Notes: generated by a model from the sequence alone, not told the origin. DNA of 64,000 nt from Hygrophila difformis (GCA_030278955.1 JAOANR010000003.1:29589227-29653226); one strand, 5' to 3'; shown: positions 24,023-35,392, counted from the first letter of the stretch. Program-made: numbers and translations.

Positions 24023-24422
24023 ATGATTATGTATTCTCTTAATTTTTGTTTAATTTTGAGCCCTCTGATGACGATATGTACTTCTCGCTTTATTCTTGTG
24101 AAAAGAAAATGACTTGATTTTATCTTTACATTAGATTTTTATCTGAGTCATTTTAAATGAATTTGTTTTTCAAATAGGCTTATTTTAGGCTTAATCATTA
24201 CTCTCTGCAGAAACAAGATTTAGTATCTTGACCCCTGCAGTCCTTAGATAAAAATAGGGCGGCTATATCCTTGCAGTCATTCCTCTCAGTTGTCATTTCA
24301 AAACTCTTTCATCAGATTTTCTTTCCTTTCTCTCTTCCGAGAAGAAATCGTCACACACCATTTCTATCATTCTCAATCAGTCTCGTAAGTAAGTTCGTTC
24401 AGAAACCCAATCGACGAAGAAA

Positions 24423-25541
24423 ATGGCTGAGAACAATCCGTAAGCAATTTAGTTCATCCCATCTTTCATATTTCTCTGTTCTATTCTGCAATGTTTGTCT
24501 TCGATTACGCTTCTAGACCTAGGGTTCATGATTTTGAATTTTCGATAAGTTCATTTTGGCTTTAGAAATCGGAAAGACTAAACATTGAAGATTTCTTATA
24601 ACTGAAAGTCGTTTCTTTAAACTCATTTAAACAATAATTAATCTGGAGATTTTCTTCTGAAATCTTTAGTTTGTAACCGACGCATTGTCTATATGAGACT
24701 TTTGGAGCTTCGCAATAGAAATGAAACCCCATTTTCATACTGTTAGTTCCATCATTTTAGATAAAAGTTCTCTTTTTTATTCCTTATTGTATCATTTTCT
24801 GGAAACAGAAATGCTAGGAATCCACATCTCGTTGGAACTCAGATATCTAATTTACCCACTGAGTTGCTTGGAGATATTTTGTCAAGACTTGGAAAAGACA
24901 ATGTAAGGGAACTTTTTAGGGTAGCAGAAGTCTCTCCACTATTCTATCAAGCGAGCAAAACTCATCTTGTGTTCAAGAGAGCAGACCTGGAATCATGCAT
25001 GAGATGGAGGGAAGACGTTTATCCTGATAATCAGAAAAGGTTCGTTCAGGAATGCCAAAATGCAGGGAATTTTATGTTCAACATTGAACCTGCATTGATA
25101 GCATTTGTTAATGAACGAGATGAGAAGAAGGCCTTTGAACTCCTTAAGCCAGGACTAGACGATGAGCATCAACCTACCATTCTGCTCAGAACAATGCTCC
25201 TCTTAACAAAACAAGATGACAAGCTAAATGAAGCAGGTTTAGAGTTGATCAAAACAGTAGCTTCAAATGTCTTAGAAGTTGTCTTTATTAAACTCTACCT
25301 CTTTCATTGGTTGATTCATATTCCAATAATCCCAAACCCTTTTCAAGGCCAACAAGAGAGGAGTTATTGCAAGACTCATACATTGCAGGAACGAGCCTTA
25401 TTACCACCCCATATTAGGATGGACTGCATTCCTTGTCAATTCTTTGACATGGTAAGGCAATTCAGATTGTATTGTGGCGAGGTGTTCCCTGATGAATTTA
25501 TGTGGACTGATTCTGATGATGAGGAAATTGTTAATCCTTGA
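24423..25541 (+). CDS. F-box gene 2, intron-containing and intact
   Basis: Two exons: 24423-24439 (ATG, five full codons plus two bases) and 24809-25541. The 369-bp intron has GTAAGC at its start and AACAG at its end; joining gives MAENNP continuing into NARNPH and the F-box ISNLPTELLGDILSRLG without a break. Then follow AGNFMFNIEPALIAFV, FELLKPGLDDEHQPT and the C-terminal motif NPFQGQQERSYCKTH...CIPC. The product is about 250 residues. The upstream region has a TATA-like GGCTATATCC near 24259-24268. Predicted SCF adaptor. It lies in the sense direction inside the retroelement and is the best preserved of the cassette together with gene 3. Closest relative in the window is gene 4. Confidence 0.78.
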
Positions 25542-25711
25542 GTAGTTCGGTGCTTTCTAGAGTAAGGAAATGCTATGGTTATAATTTTTGTATTAATCTT
25601 GGGATGTAATCTGGAACCGCCTATTAATATGTTTTTGTTAAACTGGTTACTTTGCAATTCTTGTATTTCCTATCCTTTATGCTCAGTTTCTTAATTCAAT
25701 CCAATCATTAA

Positions 25712-25882
25712 CTAGTGATGAAACTGGAAGCTCCTCATTAAACTAAAAATGTTATCAAAGGAGTCTGGATCAGGGGAAACTCATATCACAGCACTTCACT
25801 ATGAGATTCTTGAGAAAACCCCTTAAGATTGGTGTTTGATCATCAATTGCAAAATGTTAAATGAGGTTTCTAAAACATTTTT
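25712..25882 (+). pseudogene. F-box relic similar to F-box gene 5
   Basis: Matches the first part of gene 5 (28490-28660) at DNA level: GAAACTGGAAGCTC, TCTGGATCAGGGGAAACTCA, ATGAGATTCTTG and AATTGCAAAATGTTAAA have counterparts there in the same order. Several stops and indels destroy the frame and no further homology is seen. It sits about 170 bases after the gene 2 stop, just as gene 5 sits about 160 bases after gene 4, which points to duplication of a two-gene block. Confidence 0.6.
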
Positions 25883-26407
25883 TTTAGGCTGAAAGAGGAG
25901 TATATTCAGGGAATAAAAGGAAAGGATTTGTAACCTTAAAATAAAGCGAGAGTAGATTCTGATGAGCATTAAGATGAATTGGACTTAGAGTCTGATTTAA
26001 AATCTAACCAGACTTAATCCATAATTTAGTAACCTTAATCCTTTTCAAATTTTTACCCTTCGCTCTATCTTTCAATAATCTATTTCTAACCAAGCTTTGC
26101 TTGTATGGGTTTATTAACTAAAATTTAATTTTAATAATCAAACCCACTGATGTGGCGGGCCTAGACCTAATGAGTACAATCTGAGAGAGGAAAAATGTTT
26201 GAGTATCCTACTCTGCAACTTGTAAACTAGGCCAGCCCACTTCTTTTTATACCCTATAACCCCCATATCTTTTCAAATCATTTTCATATCTATCCATATT
26301 TTCTCTCGAAGGAAAAACCGCTATTATCAATCACCATCCTTTTCCATTTTGCGAAACTCTCATCCAGAACTGTTCGAAAACACCATTAACTCCAGGAACA
26401 TTCTCAA
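25883..26407 (+). promoter_or_regulatory. Spacer and promoter-like region of F-box gene 3
   Basis: No gene seen. Another AAAGCGAGA motif lies at about 25943-25951. TTTTTATACCCTATAACC around 26245-26262 is TATA-like and lies about 150 bases before the gene 3 ATG. The layout resembles an ordinary plant 5' region, which suggests that at least genes 2 and 3 were acquired with promoter sequence. Confidence 0.4.
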
Positions 26408-27375
26408 ATGGCAGGCAACAATCCGTAAGATTTCCATTCATAATTCATTTCATTCTTCCTGGTTTTTCAATTTTTAGATTCTCCTTCTACATTTTGCATC
26501 TTAGTGCTTGACTAGTATGCTAGGGTTTAAGTTTTGCATTTCGCATGATTTCTCTTCATTCATTCTCATTCTTACTTAAAATTGTAGAAATTTTGGAGTA
26601 TAACTTCATTAATACAAACAGCTGATTTTCCTTGTTTAAAACTCGCTCAAACAGCAGTGAGGAGCAGGCTTCTGAGTTCTCTGCTTTACACTTGACTGAT
26701 CTTCCACTGGACGTCATTGGGGAGATTTTGTCACGAGTAGGGCAGAGCAGCTTCGAAGATTTGCTCCATTGCAAACGAACTTGTTCAACATTCAAAATGG
26801 TTTCAAACTACCCTACTGTTTTCTGGAGATTTAATGTAGAGGATCCGACCTTTAAAAGAATCTCTAATGAATCTTCTGGTAAAGCCAATTTTCTACACGC
26901 CTGCAGAAGGGCTAAAAATCACATACTAAACCTACATAAGGCTATGGAATTGTTCACACAGGGTAAAGAATACAAGGCATTTCAAATCCTGGAAGAAGGA
27001 ATAAAAGATAATTCTAAGTTTTCTCAATATTTTAAAGCCTTATGCTGTTTAAGTCGAGTTTCTAGAACAGAAATAGATGCAGGGCTTCATTTAATGAGTC
27101 CTATTTTAAATGATAGACTAAACAGCTATGAGTTCAGATATAATCTTCTCACTCTACTCTCAGAATGGGAATATGTTCCGAATCCATTCTTAGGCCAGAA
27201 AAAGAGGGAATTATGTATTATTGATGATCATTACCAGAAAAGCTTTCATAGGCCATTATACTTTACTCATACAGCAGATCAGATCAATTATCTTTGCTGT
27301 GATACGAGTAGAGCAGTAGCTAATTTCAGGATGGCAGCAAGGGAGAATTATGACAACTATAGCATTAATGAATAA
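26408..27375 (+). CDS. F-box gene 3, intron-containing, divergent
   Basis: Exon 1 is 26408-26424 (MAGNNP, same length and phase as in gene 2); the intron is 26425-26654 with GTAAGA donor; exon 2 runs to TAA at 27375. The acceptor is CAGCAG, a tandem NAGNAG site, so products with or without one serine are possible. The F-box (LHLTDLPLDVIGEILSRVG) is followed by CRRAKNHILNLHKAMELF, FQILEEGIKD and the C-terminal NPFLGQKKRELC...LCC motif. About 245 residues. It is the most divergent copy and has no disabling lesion that I can see. Expected SCF adaptor of unknown target. Confidence 0.72.
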
Positions 27376-27574
27376 TCCTTAGATGAAGGAGGAGGAGATT
27401 GATGCGTGTGACAAGTCTTCTAATTTTAGATATTGAAACTGTCACTAGATCAAGTCTTTTGTATCATGTAATGCAGCCTGGTTTTGGTTAATAAAATCTA
27501 ATCTCATTTCTTAATTACTGCATAAATGTTGAGTTTTACTCTTAATTCTGTGTTTTTCCTCCTTCTCTTTTCAG

Positions 27575-28328
27575 AAATGTCGAAATCCCTCAACTCTTGG
27601 AAACTCAAATACTTGATTTACCAACTGAGTTACTGGGAGACATTCTGTCAAGATTAGGAATGGAGAGCATAAAGGCACTTTTTAGAGCATCTGAAACATC
27701 TAAGCGATTCTTCTCAGCAAGCAGATCATCATTAGCCCTAAAGAGAGCTAATTTAGAGACCTGTGCTAATTGGAGAGGAGATGTTTACCCAAGTAATCAG
27801 GTCAAATTCATTAAAGAATGTTAGGATGCAGGCAATTATATGTTTAATATTGAGTCTGCACTGATAGCTTTTGTGGATGATAAAAATGAAGAAAAAGCTT
27901 ATGAAATCTTAAAGCCCGGATTAGATGATAAACACAAACCCACTGTTTTCATAAGATCTCTTCTATTGCTTTCCAAACAAGACCCACAACTGGATGAGGA
28001 AGGAATTCAATTGATTAAATCTGTAACCCAGGATCCTTTCGATCTACTCTTTCTAAAAATGAGTGTTCTGCACTGGCTTCTTTATGGTGATAAGTTCCCA
28101 AATCCATTCCTTGATCAAGAGGAAAGGAATTTTTGTAAGAATCACTCCCTTCAAGAGCGACAGCAACTACCCTTCAATGAAAGGATGGAGTGTGTTCCAT
28201 GTGAACTGTTTGACTATGTCAAGCAATACAGAAGAGCAAGTGGAGAACTGGGCATTTTATTTGAATGGGAGCAATGGAACAATGGAGAAGAAGAGCAGAA
28301 TGAAGAAGAATTGCTAGAATTAGACTAG
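27575..28328 (+). pseudogene. F-box gene 4, lacking exon 1, one in-frame stop
   Basis: Begins at an acceptor TTTTCAG followed by AAATGTCG, the same context and phase as exon 2 of gene 2 (CAG then AAATGCTAGG). No ATG-bearing first exon of the MA.NNP type is found between gene 3 and here. The F-box ILDLPTELLGDILSRLG and the rest align closely with gene 2 (MFNIESALIAFV, ILKPGLDDKHKPT, NPFLDQEERNFCKNH...CVPC). TAG at 27822-27824 replaces the Gln codon seen in gene 2. Either a decayed duplicate, or an exon reached by splicing from an upstream first exon. The tail is strongly acidic. Confidence 0.72.
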
Positions 28329-28489
28329 TGTAGAAATCAAGCAGTTCATAATCTCCTTTGCTTGTAATCTTTTGTGCTTTTTGTTTTGGGCAAAGAATTC
28401 TCTGGATGACCTAAACTGTACATTCCTTTTGCATTAATGAATTTCATTCTCTAGTTTTTAATCCTTCCATTGTTTTTAATCCTACTCAG

Positions 28490-29161
28490 CTGTGAAATTG
28501 GAAGCTCATCAAAGCAACCAAGGACTTCAATAAAGAAATCTGGATCGGGGGAAACTCAGATCACAGATCTTCCTTATGAGATTCTTGGAAATATATTATC
28601 GAGATTGGCATTTGACCACCTTGAGACTGTCTTTAACTGTAAATTAGTCTGCAAAGAGCTGGAAAAGGCTACTCATCATCCTTTAGTCTTGAAAATAGCT
28701 TCTCTTGAAGATTTTTCTGCATGGGGATGGGGGACCTTTGAAGAAACACAAAGTGTTTTCCTTGAAAGCTGTAAAAATGCAGGAAATTGGATGTGCCAGT
28801 TACAAGAGGCACTACGTTTGTTCGTAAAAGATAAGAATGAACAAGCAGCATTTAAGCTCTTAAAACCTGCAATTACTGATAATCACCCCCATCCATTTAT
28901 GTAAAAGCTCTTATGCTTTTAAGTAAGGATGAAGTTGAAGAACAAGAGAAGGGAATTTGGCTCTTTGCTACTCTGTGTAAGAATAGACGAAGGCTCAAGG
29001 ATCTTCGGCTTCAAGTCAGAGGGTGGCTATCAAGTTATGAGGAATTTATCTCACCTTTTCAAGGACAACCTAAGAAGAGACTTTGCAATCTTAGGAGCTA
29101 TTATGATAACAATCACGGCCTTCAAGGAACACTTATGGAGTCACCTCAATTTACTGTATGA
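28490..29161 (+). pseudogene. F-box gene 5, lacking exon 1, one frameshift
   Basis: Starts after a pyrimidine-rich acceptor ending CTCAG at 28489, again in phase 2. F-box ITDLPYEILGNILSRLA, then CKLVCKELEKATHHP, AGNWMCQLQEALRLFV and FKLLKPAITDN. Near 28900 one base is missing, shifting frame 0 to frame 2; the second part (VKALMLLSKDE, then SPFQGQPKKRLCNL) continues to 29161. The C-terminal cysteine motif appears curtailed. No own first exon was found. It is the parent type of the relic at 25712. Confidence 0.68.
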
Positions 29162-29390
29162 GGTGCTTAGTCTCTGAGCATTGTAATTTGTTCCTCAGAT
29201 TTGGAATTGAGGCAAAGACACCTCCTCATTTGTAATTGATAGGTTGAATGTCATAAGAAACATCATGCTTTGTAGTTCCATATTTTAGCAAGGATCTGAT
29301 GAATTTTATATTTTGTTTTTGATTGATGATGTTTTGATTGTAAGTTCTCTGTTATTTTCTGCAATAAAGTAGATTTAGTCAGCATTGAAA

Positions 29391-29535
29391 TCTTCACATT
29401 TAGAGCAAATCTCTAAATGTGAGTATGGTGATATCATGAAAAGAATGATGAATATAAAAGGAAAATCTGGTATTATGTTTCCTTTTATCATCTGCACATT
29501 TAGAGTCAAGCTCTAAATGTGAGTATGGTGACACT
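29391..29535 (+). repeat. Twin hairpins, exactly 100 bp apart, ending in a polypurine-tract-like sequence
   Basis: Two copies of CACATTTAGAG, 5-nt loop, CTCTAAATGTG occur at 29395-29421 and 29495-29521. Each is followed by AGTATGGTGA. The same string, TCTAAATGTGAGGATGGTGA, forms the junction with the 3' LTR at about 35395-35414. So the sequence next to the real 3' LTR occurs twice more inside the element, at the boundary between the F-box cassette and the env-position ORF. This suggests that modules were joined at such sites; see findings. Confidence 0.75.
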
Positions 29536-29578
29536 GATTAACCAGTTTGTTCTTATTGCTTTCTTAAGGATTCATAAG

Positions 29579-32500
29579 ATGACCTATGAAGAACTTCAAG
29601 CTCGAGGCATAGAATCGGATAAGAAAGAGAAATCATTCTTGACGAAGATAAAAACAACAAAAATGGTGGAAACTATTCGGAAAAGTGGTGGATGGACAGG
29701 AATGCAAATTTCACCTCCAGACTTTTATATCAATCCATTCATGATCCAACATATACCAGACAAGGAAAAGGAATCATTGATGATTGATTTAGAAGCAGCA
29801 TTCTGGGATAAGAATAAATTTTGGGATGACCAAATGATACTTCTCATCAATGACAGGCATTTGCCTAATGAAATCAGACTCAAAAGACTTTTGGAAAGGG
29901 AAAGGAAGTGCATGGCTGAGTGGAATCAGGAATGCTACAGAATTATCAATCCAAAAGATCAAATAGGGCTGGAGTTGGATTACTTTGATCCTCAACCACT
30001 ACCTAAATATGTGAAACGACTCACCAAACATTGCTGCAAGCTTCATGAAATCCGGAATGCTAGAGTCTATGATGCTCAGCAGGCACTCCCTGCATACATG
30101 CCTCCAACATTTTTGAACAAGAAGGGACCCGTTGAACAGAATTTCTTGACAAATTTGGCCCTGGATAGGATTATTGATGCTCGGATCAACTTGAGACATG
30201 ACCTCGAGCCTCATTTCAAGAAAGCTAAACAAGGCAAGATGGTATGGAAAGATGTCCTTAGAACCATTCAGGAAGCTAGGAATAGCTGGATCAGGCATAT
30301 GAATGAGTGGTCTAAGGGGCTAAATCTAAGGAGAAGGATTCTTAAACCAGGGTTGACAAGGAAACCTGATGAGGAATTTCCTCTAGAGGAATTTGCTGAT
30401 TTGATACCAGAACAGCAAGCACGGGTTAAGGATGCAGAGGAGAGAGAAGCTGAGAGATCAGGGAAGAACAGGAAACAGAGATCAGATGCAAAACAGACAC
30501 CACAAAATATAGTAAGGAACATTTTCAGAGAATCTGTTGTTAATGAAGGACTGGAACCGATAGCGAATTTCAAAAAAAGTTTCAGCCCCATCAATAACAC
30601 AAGCAGATGCAGATCTTCTCATTACAGACAGACCCAACAAGATCATGAAGAGATTACCTCCAACTCTCCAACAGGAAGTTCATGGATATGTTCAGGAGAG
30701 GAAGAAAGAAATTCATTGAAAAGTATGTCAAATATGATGCTATGTGCAGAGAAAATGCATACAAGGAGCATAGACCTTATACTGATCAAACACAAGGAAG
30801 AATTCAGCAGGTAATTATTGATGATTGGGATGCATGGAATGAGAAATATCTGAACAGAAAGGGAATGAATGTCATGCTGAAAGGATTGGGCAAAAATTTT
30901 TATGTTAAGAAGCATGATTCAGATGAAGACAGCACAGATGATGAGCAAAGAATTGAGAAAATGAGAGTAGTAGATGAAGTCACAACTATTGTAGGAGAAA
31001 GGAATGAAGAAAATGATGAACTCCATCCGATTCTGCAAGAAAGTATGGATTATTATTATGCAAACAAACAAAAGGCAGACCGTGAATGGGAGGAATTCAT
31101 GAAAACCCAAGATAAGAAAGGTAAAAAGAAAGTATCCACCAGAAAGAGAAAGTCACACAATCTCAGTTCAAGCACTTCAGAGGAAGTACCAACAGCTAAG
31201 AAAAGGACTGGGAGAAAGGTGGAGACAACCAGGTCTGAGAAAACTAGCCGAATTCCAAAGAAGAGGAAGAATGAAGATGAGCTAGCAACCAAAGAAATTC
31301 TGGATTTGACAAAGGATTTAATGGATGAAGATGTTGAGATTCTACAATCAGCTCAAGAAAAGAAAGAAGTCGTTACCTACAAAAGAAGAGGGAAGCTACC
31401 TTCTGACCAGAAGGAGACTAACCCTGAAGAACTTAAGCAGCAAGGGTCTTCTCTTGAGAATGTAGAACAATTGGAAATCACTCCTGAGAAAGAAAAGCAA
31501 CAAGAAAAAGAACCTGAAAAACCTGTTAAGAAGTTCAGAATAAAAATGAAGGCCAGGAAGCCTAAGTATGTGGTACATGATACCAGCTCTGAGGAAGAAA
31601 AAGTCAAACCAACTTTAGGGATAGTTCCCTATACAGAAAGGTTGGAACTCACTACTTGTAGTAATTTGGAAGTGGGAGATATAGATCCGGAAGACTGGAG
31701 AGCATGTATCGATGAACATCAACCTGATGAACAAGGGTCAACTAAACCGATCACTGATCTTCAACAGGCTCAGATTGTTGAAAGAGATAATATAGAAGAA
31801 CAGAATGAAGGTCAGCAAGCTCAGGTTAACGAAGATCTTATTCAGTCAGATTGATATACAAAGATTTTCAGAAAAAGAAACTAAGCAAGATTCACCACCA
31901 GAACAAGCTGCAGATGAGCAAGAATTTCTAGAACAAGTGGAGAAATCAGTGGTGGACATATTTCAAGATCAGTCACTTGAAGATTTACAAACTTTTGAAG
32001 ATATGAACTTGCATGGAACTACAGTAGGAAACATGACTTATTCTTTGGAAGGACTGATCAAAAAGTTCAGAAAATTGGCCAGAGAAGGAGGGAATGCACA
32101 CACTTCAGTAGAACAAGCAAGTGAATATGCAGCTAAACTTGAGTCAGAATTGGAGAAAGTTCAACAACAAATAAATTCTGACCAAATAGTGGAACCATCT
32201 CCATTAGCTATCCAAGCTTATGAAGAAGAAGTGCAGAGAAATGAAATTCAAGAAGACCAACAGAGAAAGTATTTTGTGGAAGACACTGTTAGTCAATATC
32301 TTGGAACAAAGACAAATGCTGAAAAACAAATGAATCAATGGCTTCTGCCATCTCAAGTCAGGGATGAAGTAACTCAGAGAGCGATTGCAAGGATGAATGA
32401 TCCTGAATGGATTGCAGAACAGAAGAAGAAAGCAGAAGAATATTTTGGAACCAAAGGATTTGAAGATTCAGAACCTACTGCTATCCCTCTTCTACTAAAC

Positions 32501-34362
32501 GAACCTGTACAGGAAGATCCCACAGAGATCTTAAATCAGCATAGCTTGGAAGTTACTGAGAAGGTAGACACCAGCACATCATTGATACATGATTCATGCA
32601 TAGGCAATCCACAACATGATGACACTGATAGAGATCAAGAAGAAAATCCAGAGCCTGACCATGAACAAAACCCAGAACAAGTTCAGGAAGAAAATGTAGA
32701 ACCTGTTCAAGAAGGAGGCCAAACAGAAGAAGAAGGAAATGAGAATGCTGGGAATGAGCAGGAAGAAGCACAAGAGTCCGAGGGAAATGAATCAGATACA
32801 TCTGAAGGATCTTCCCCAGGAAAAGAAATTCCAGAATTGTTACCTTTGAGTTATTGGGGGAAGAATAGTCCGAAGGTGAGGTTATCAATCCCTGATAGCA
32901 TTGAAAAAAGAACTGAATTCACAGAAGAGGAAATCAAGGTTAAGTTTAATGGAAGAAAGGAGACATTGGAGAACTACCTGGGAATGTCCAAAATGATTGT
33001 TCCGGACAAAGGATTTCATCCCAAGTGGCTGGATCACAAATGTATCAGCTACTGGAGGAGAATCAATGAATGGGACGTTTTCACGAGACATAACAACAAA
33101 TGTGGTTATGTGGAGTTGATAGAGAGTTCTATGCTAACTTTGATGTTGAGGCAGAAACAACATGGATTAGAGGAAAAACAGTGCAAGTCACTGTGGAAAC
33201 TCTAAATGATTTGATACAGGCACCTTTGTTAGAACAGCCAGAAGTTAAGTCTGAGGTCCTCTTGAGGAAGAAAACTCAAGGAAATAAGCTCACCAATGCT
33301 AGAAAAATGGCATTAGGATTCTGTTCAACACATAGAAGAACTGAGCAGAATAAGATTCCATTAAAGAATTTGAAGCCTGAGTATCTGCCAACACTTGATT
33401 TCTATTATTCAAAGCTCAGACCCACCACAAATTTTCAAGGACCTTCAGCTGGAACTTTTGAGGGATTTGCATTGTTATGGTCAGGAAGGAAGTGCAGTGC
33501 TGCACACCATGTTCTCAATGTCATTAAGTCAAGAGTTGGAGAAGACGCAGCATTAGCCTATCCAAATTTAATTAGAAGACTATGTGAGAAACAAGGAGTG
33601 TCATTCACACCATTCTTACCAGAAATCATAAAGATAGACCCTCCTATTCCATTACCAGTAGACACTTTGAGGGGAGAATTGGTTTACCAAATGCCAGATT
33701 TAGAGGAACAAACTTCCAAGGGATCAGGATCAAAGGTGCCATCTCCTAAGACAAAAAGGGTCAAGTTCCCTTCAAAATCAAGATCATCTCAGTCAAGAGC
33801 CACAGTGAAAAGGACAAAGACTGCAACAACATCTCCTGCATTGAATCCCATTCCAGAAGATGAGGAGTTTGAGAACACTTCTACACCATCTCATCCTTTG
33901 AGACAACCAATGAGGAACACAGTGTCTGTGGATGAATCTAAGAATATGAGTACCTCAATTCAAAGTTTTGCACAGTCCATGGAGATGTTAGTGAAAACCA
34001 TGTCAGAAGACAAGCACGTTCAAAGAGAAATGGAGCAAAAGAGGATCGAACTTGAGCATGTCAGGATTCAAACTGAAGAAAAACTCAGGAAAGAGGAGAT
34101 GGAGAGGCAAGAAAAGATAAGGAAGGAAGAATGGGATAGACAGGAGAGAATGAGAAGAGAAGAAATGGAAAGATTTGAAAGGCTAAGAAAAGAAGAGCTT
34201 GAAGAGAGAAGACAGGAACGAGAAAGGGATATGGAGCTGAGGAGACAGGAGCAGCAAAATAGTACGAGATTGGTGAACATCCTTGCCAACCTAGTCTCGG
34301 ATCTAAAGAAGTCTCCATCCATGCCACCCAAAGACCCAGACAATGATGCAGGACCATCCTGA
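29579..34362 (+). pseudogene. Long env-position ORF of the Athila-like element, broken by about four frameshifts
   Basis: Starts MTYEELQARG at 29579 and keeps protein-like character to TGA at 34362, but frame changes are needed near 30572 (A run), near 30705 (AGGAAGAAAG), near 31840 and near 33121, where one base is lost. The first 350 residues match nothing I recognise. The middle is rich in Lys, Glu and Ser with nuclear-localisation-like clusters (KKVSTRKRK). Around 32840-33720 lies a segment ending in REFYANFDVE, WIRGKTVQVTVETLNDL, which resembles the domain called putative plant transposon protein that is common in Athila-related ORFs. The C-terminus (34000-34270) is a heptad-like coiled coil of Glu, Arg and Met. 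I see no signal peptide or transmembrane segment, so an envelope role is not supported. Confidence 0.6.
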
Positions 34363-35392
34363 GATCACAGGGGAGTTTTCTGTAACCTTCTTTTTCTTTT
34401 AATTGCAGTCTCTTTTTCTTTATTTCTTTTCTGTTTCCTTTTATCCTAATTTTTGAACATAATTTAGGATAGAGTTAATATAAAGTTGTATCATCGGATT
34501 GTATTTCAAGCTAAAAAAAAAAAACAACACAAAAACTCAAGAGGCTAATAAACTGATGAATGAATAGAAGATGAGTCTAAAGTGGTTGTTGTGGAGACAT
34601 CTACTTTATAGATTTTCACTGCAAGCATGAGCCGCTTTTGAAAACTGTTTTCAGCTGTAAACTCTGAGATTGGTTGATGTCATTACTAGATGAATAGTTT
34701 GAAGGTTTTATGATTATATTAACTCTAGTGATTTGTATACCTTAAACAACAATTGCACAAGGTTAGAAGGATTGATCTAATCTAGTCTCTCTTGGAAGAT
34801 GAGTGTGCATATTGAGTAAAAAAAAGAGAGAGCAAGGGAAATCAGAAACAGACGTGGTAAAATAATGTGGATATAAGTAGCTGGCACAGCTGCCCCTCTG
34901 ATTCATAAGTTGAAGAACTTTAAAAGAGCATAATCAAGGGCAGGGGAGTTGAAGTTTCATCTGCAATGTCAGGCCATGCGACTCCTCCTAATAATGTGAA
35001 ACCGAGCTATTGAAAGCCACGGAAGGCCACCCCTTGAAAAAAAAAAGAAAGAAAAGAGTGTATTTTAGTTTCTTTTTAAGTAAGGATTCAAAAGCACGAG
35101 ATATGCACATAAGTTGGACAGGATTGAGCGTGAGAAGAGAAATTTGACTAGCTAAGAAGCAGAACAATAATTCATATAAATGCAAATCACTTTCGTTAAT
35201 GTTTTCATGAAATCTGGTGAACTTAAAAGTCAGGTATGAAGCATCAATCAGTTGAAAGAGTTGAGTTTGAGATAGTTGGAAAAGAGAAGGTAGTGATCCA
35301 GGAGAATCTTACATAAACACCTAAATCCCGGAAGCCACTAATTGGACTTATTCTTTGAAACTTTATAAGTTTCTTACCACTTGAGGACAAGT
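34363..35392 (+). other. Noncoding 3' region of the Athila-like element
   Basis: About 1 kb without a supported gene. It contains an A-rich run near 34513-34524 and, just before the LTR, a small palindrome CACTTGAGGACAAGTG (about 35380-35395). That ACTTGAGGACAAGT-type sequence is familiar upstream of the 3' LTR in Athila/Tat-like elements. Confidence 0.55.

Noticed and set aside
29579..34362. True envelope glycoprotein
   Set aside because: No signal peptide, transmembrane segment or cysteine pattern; charged and coiled-coil instead.
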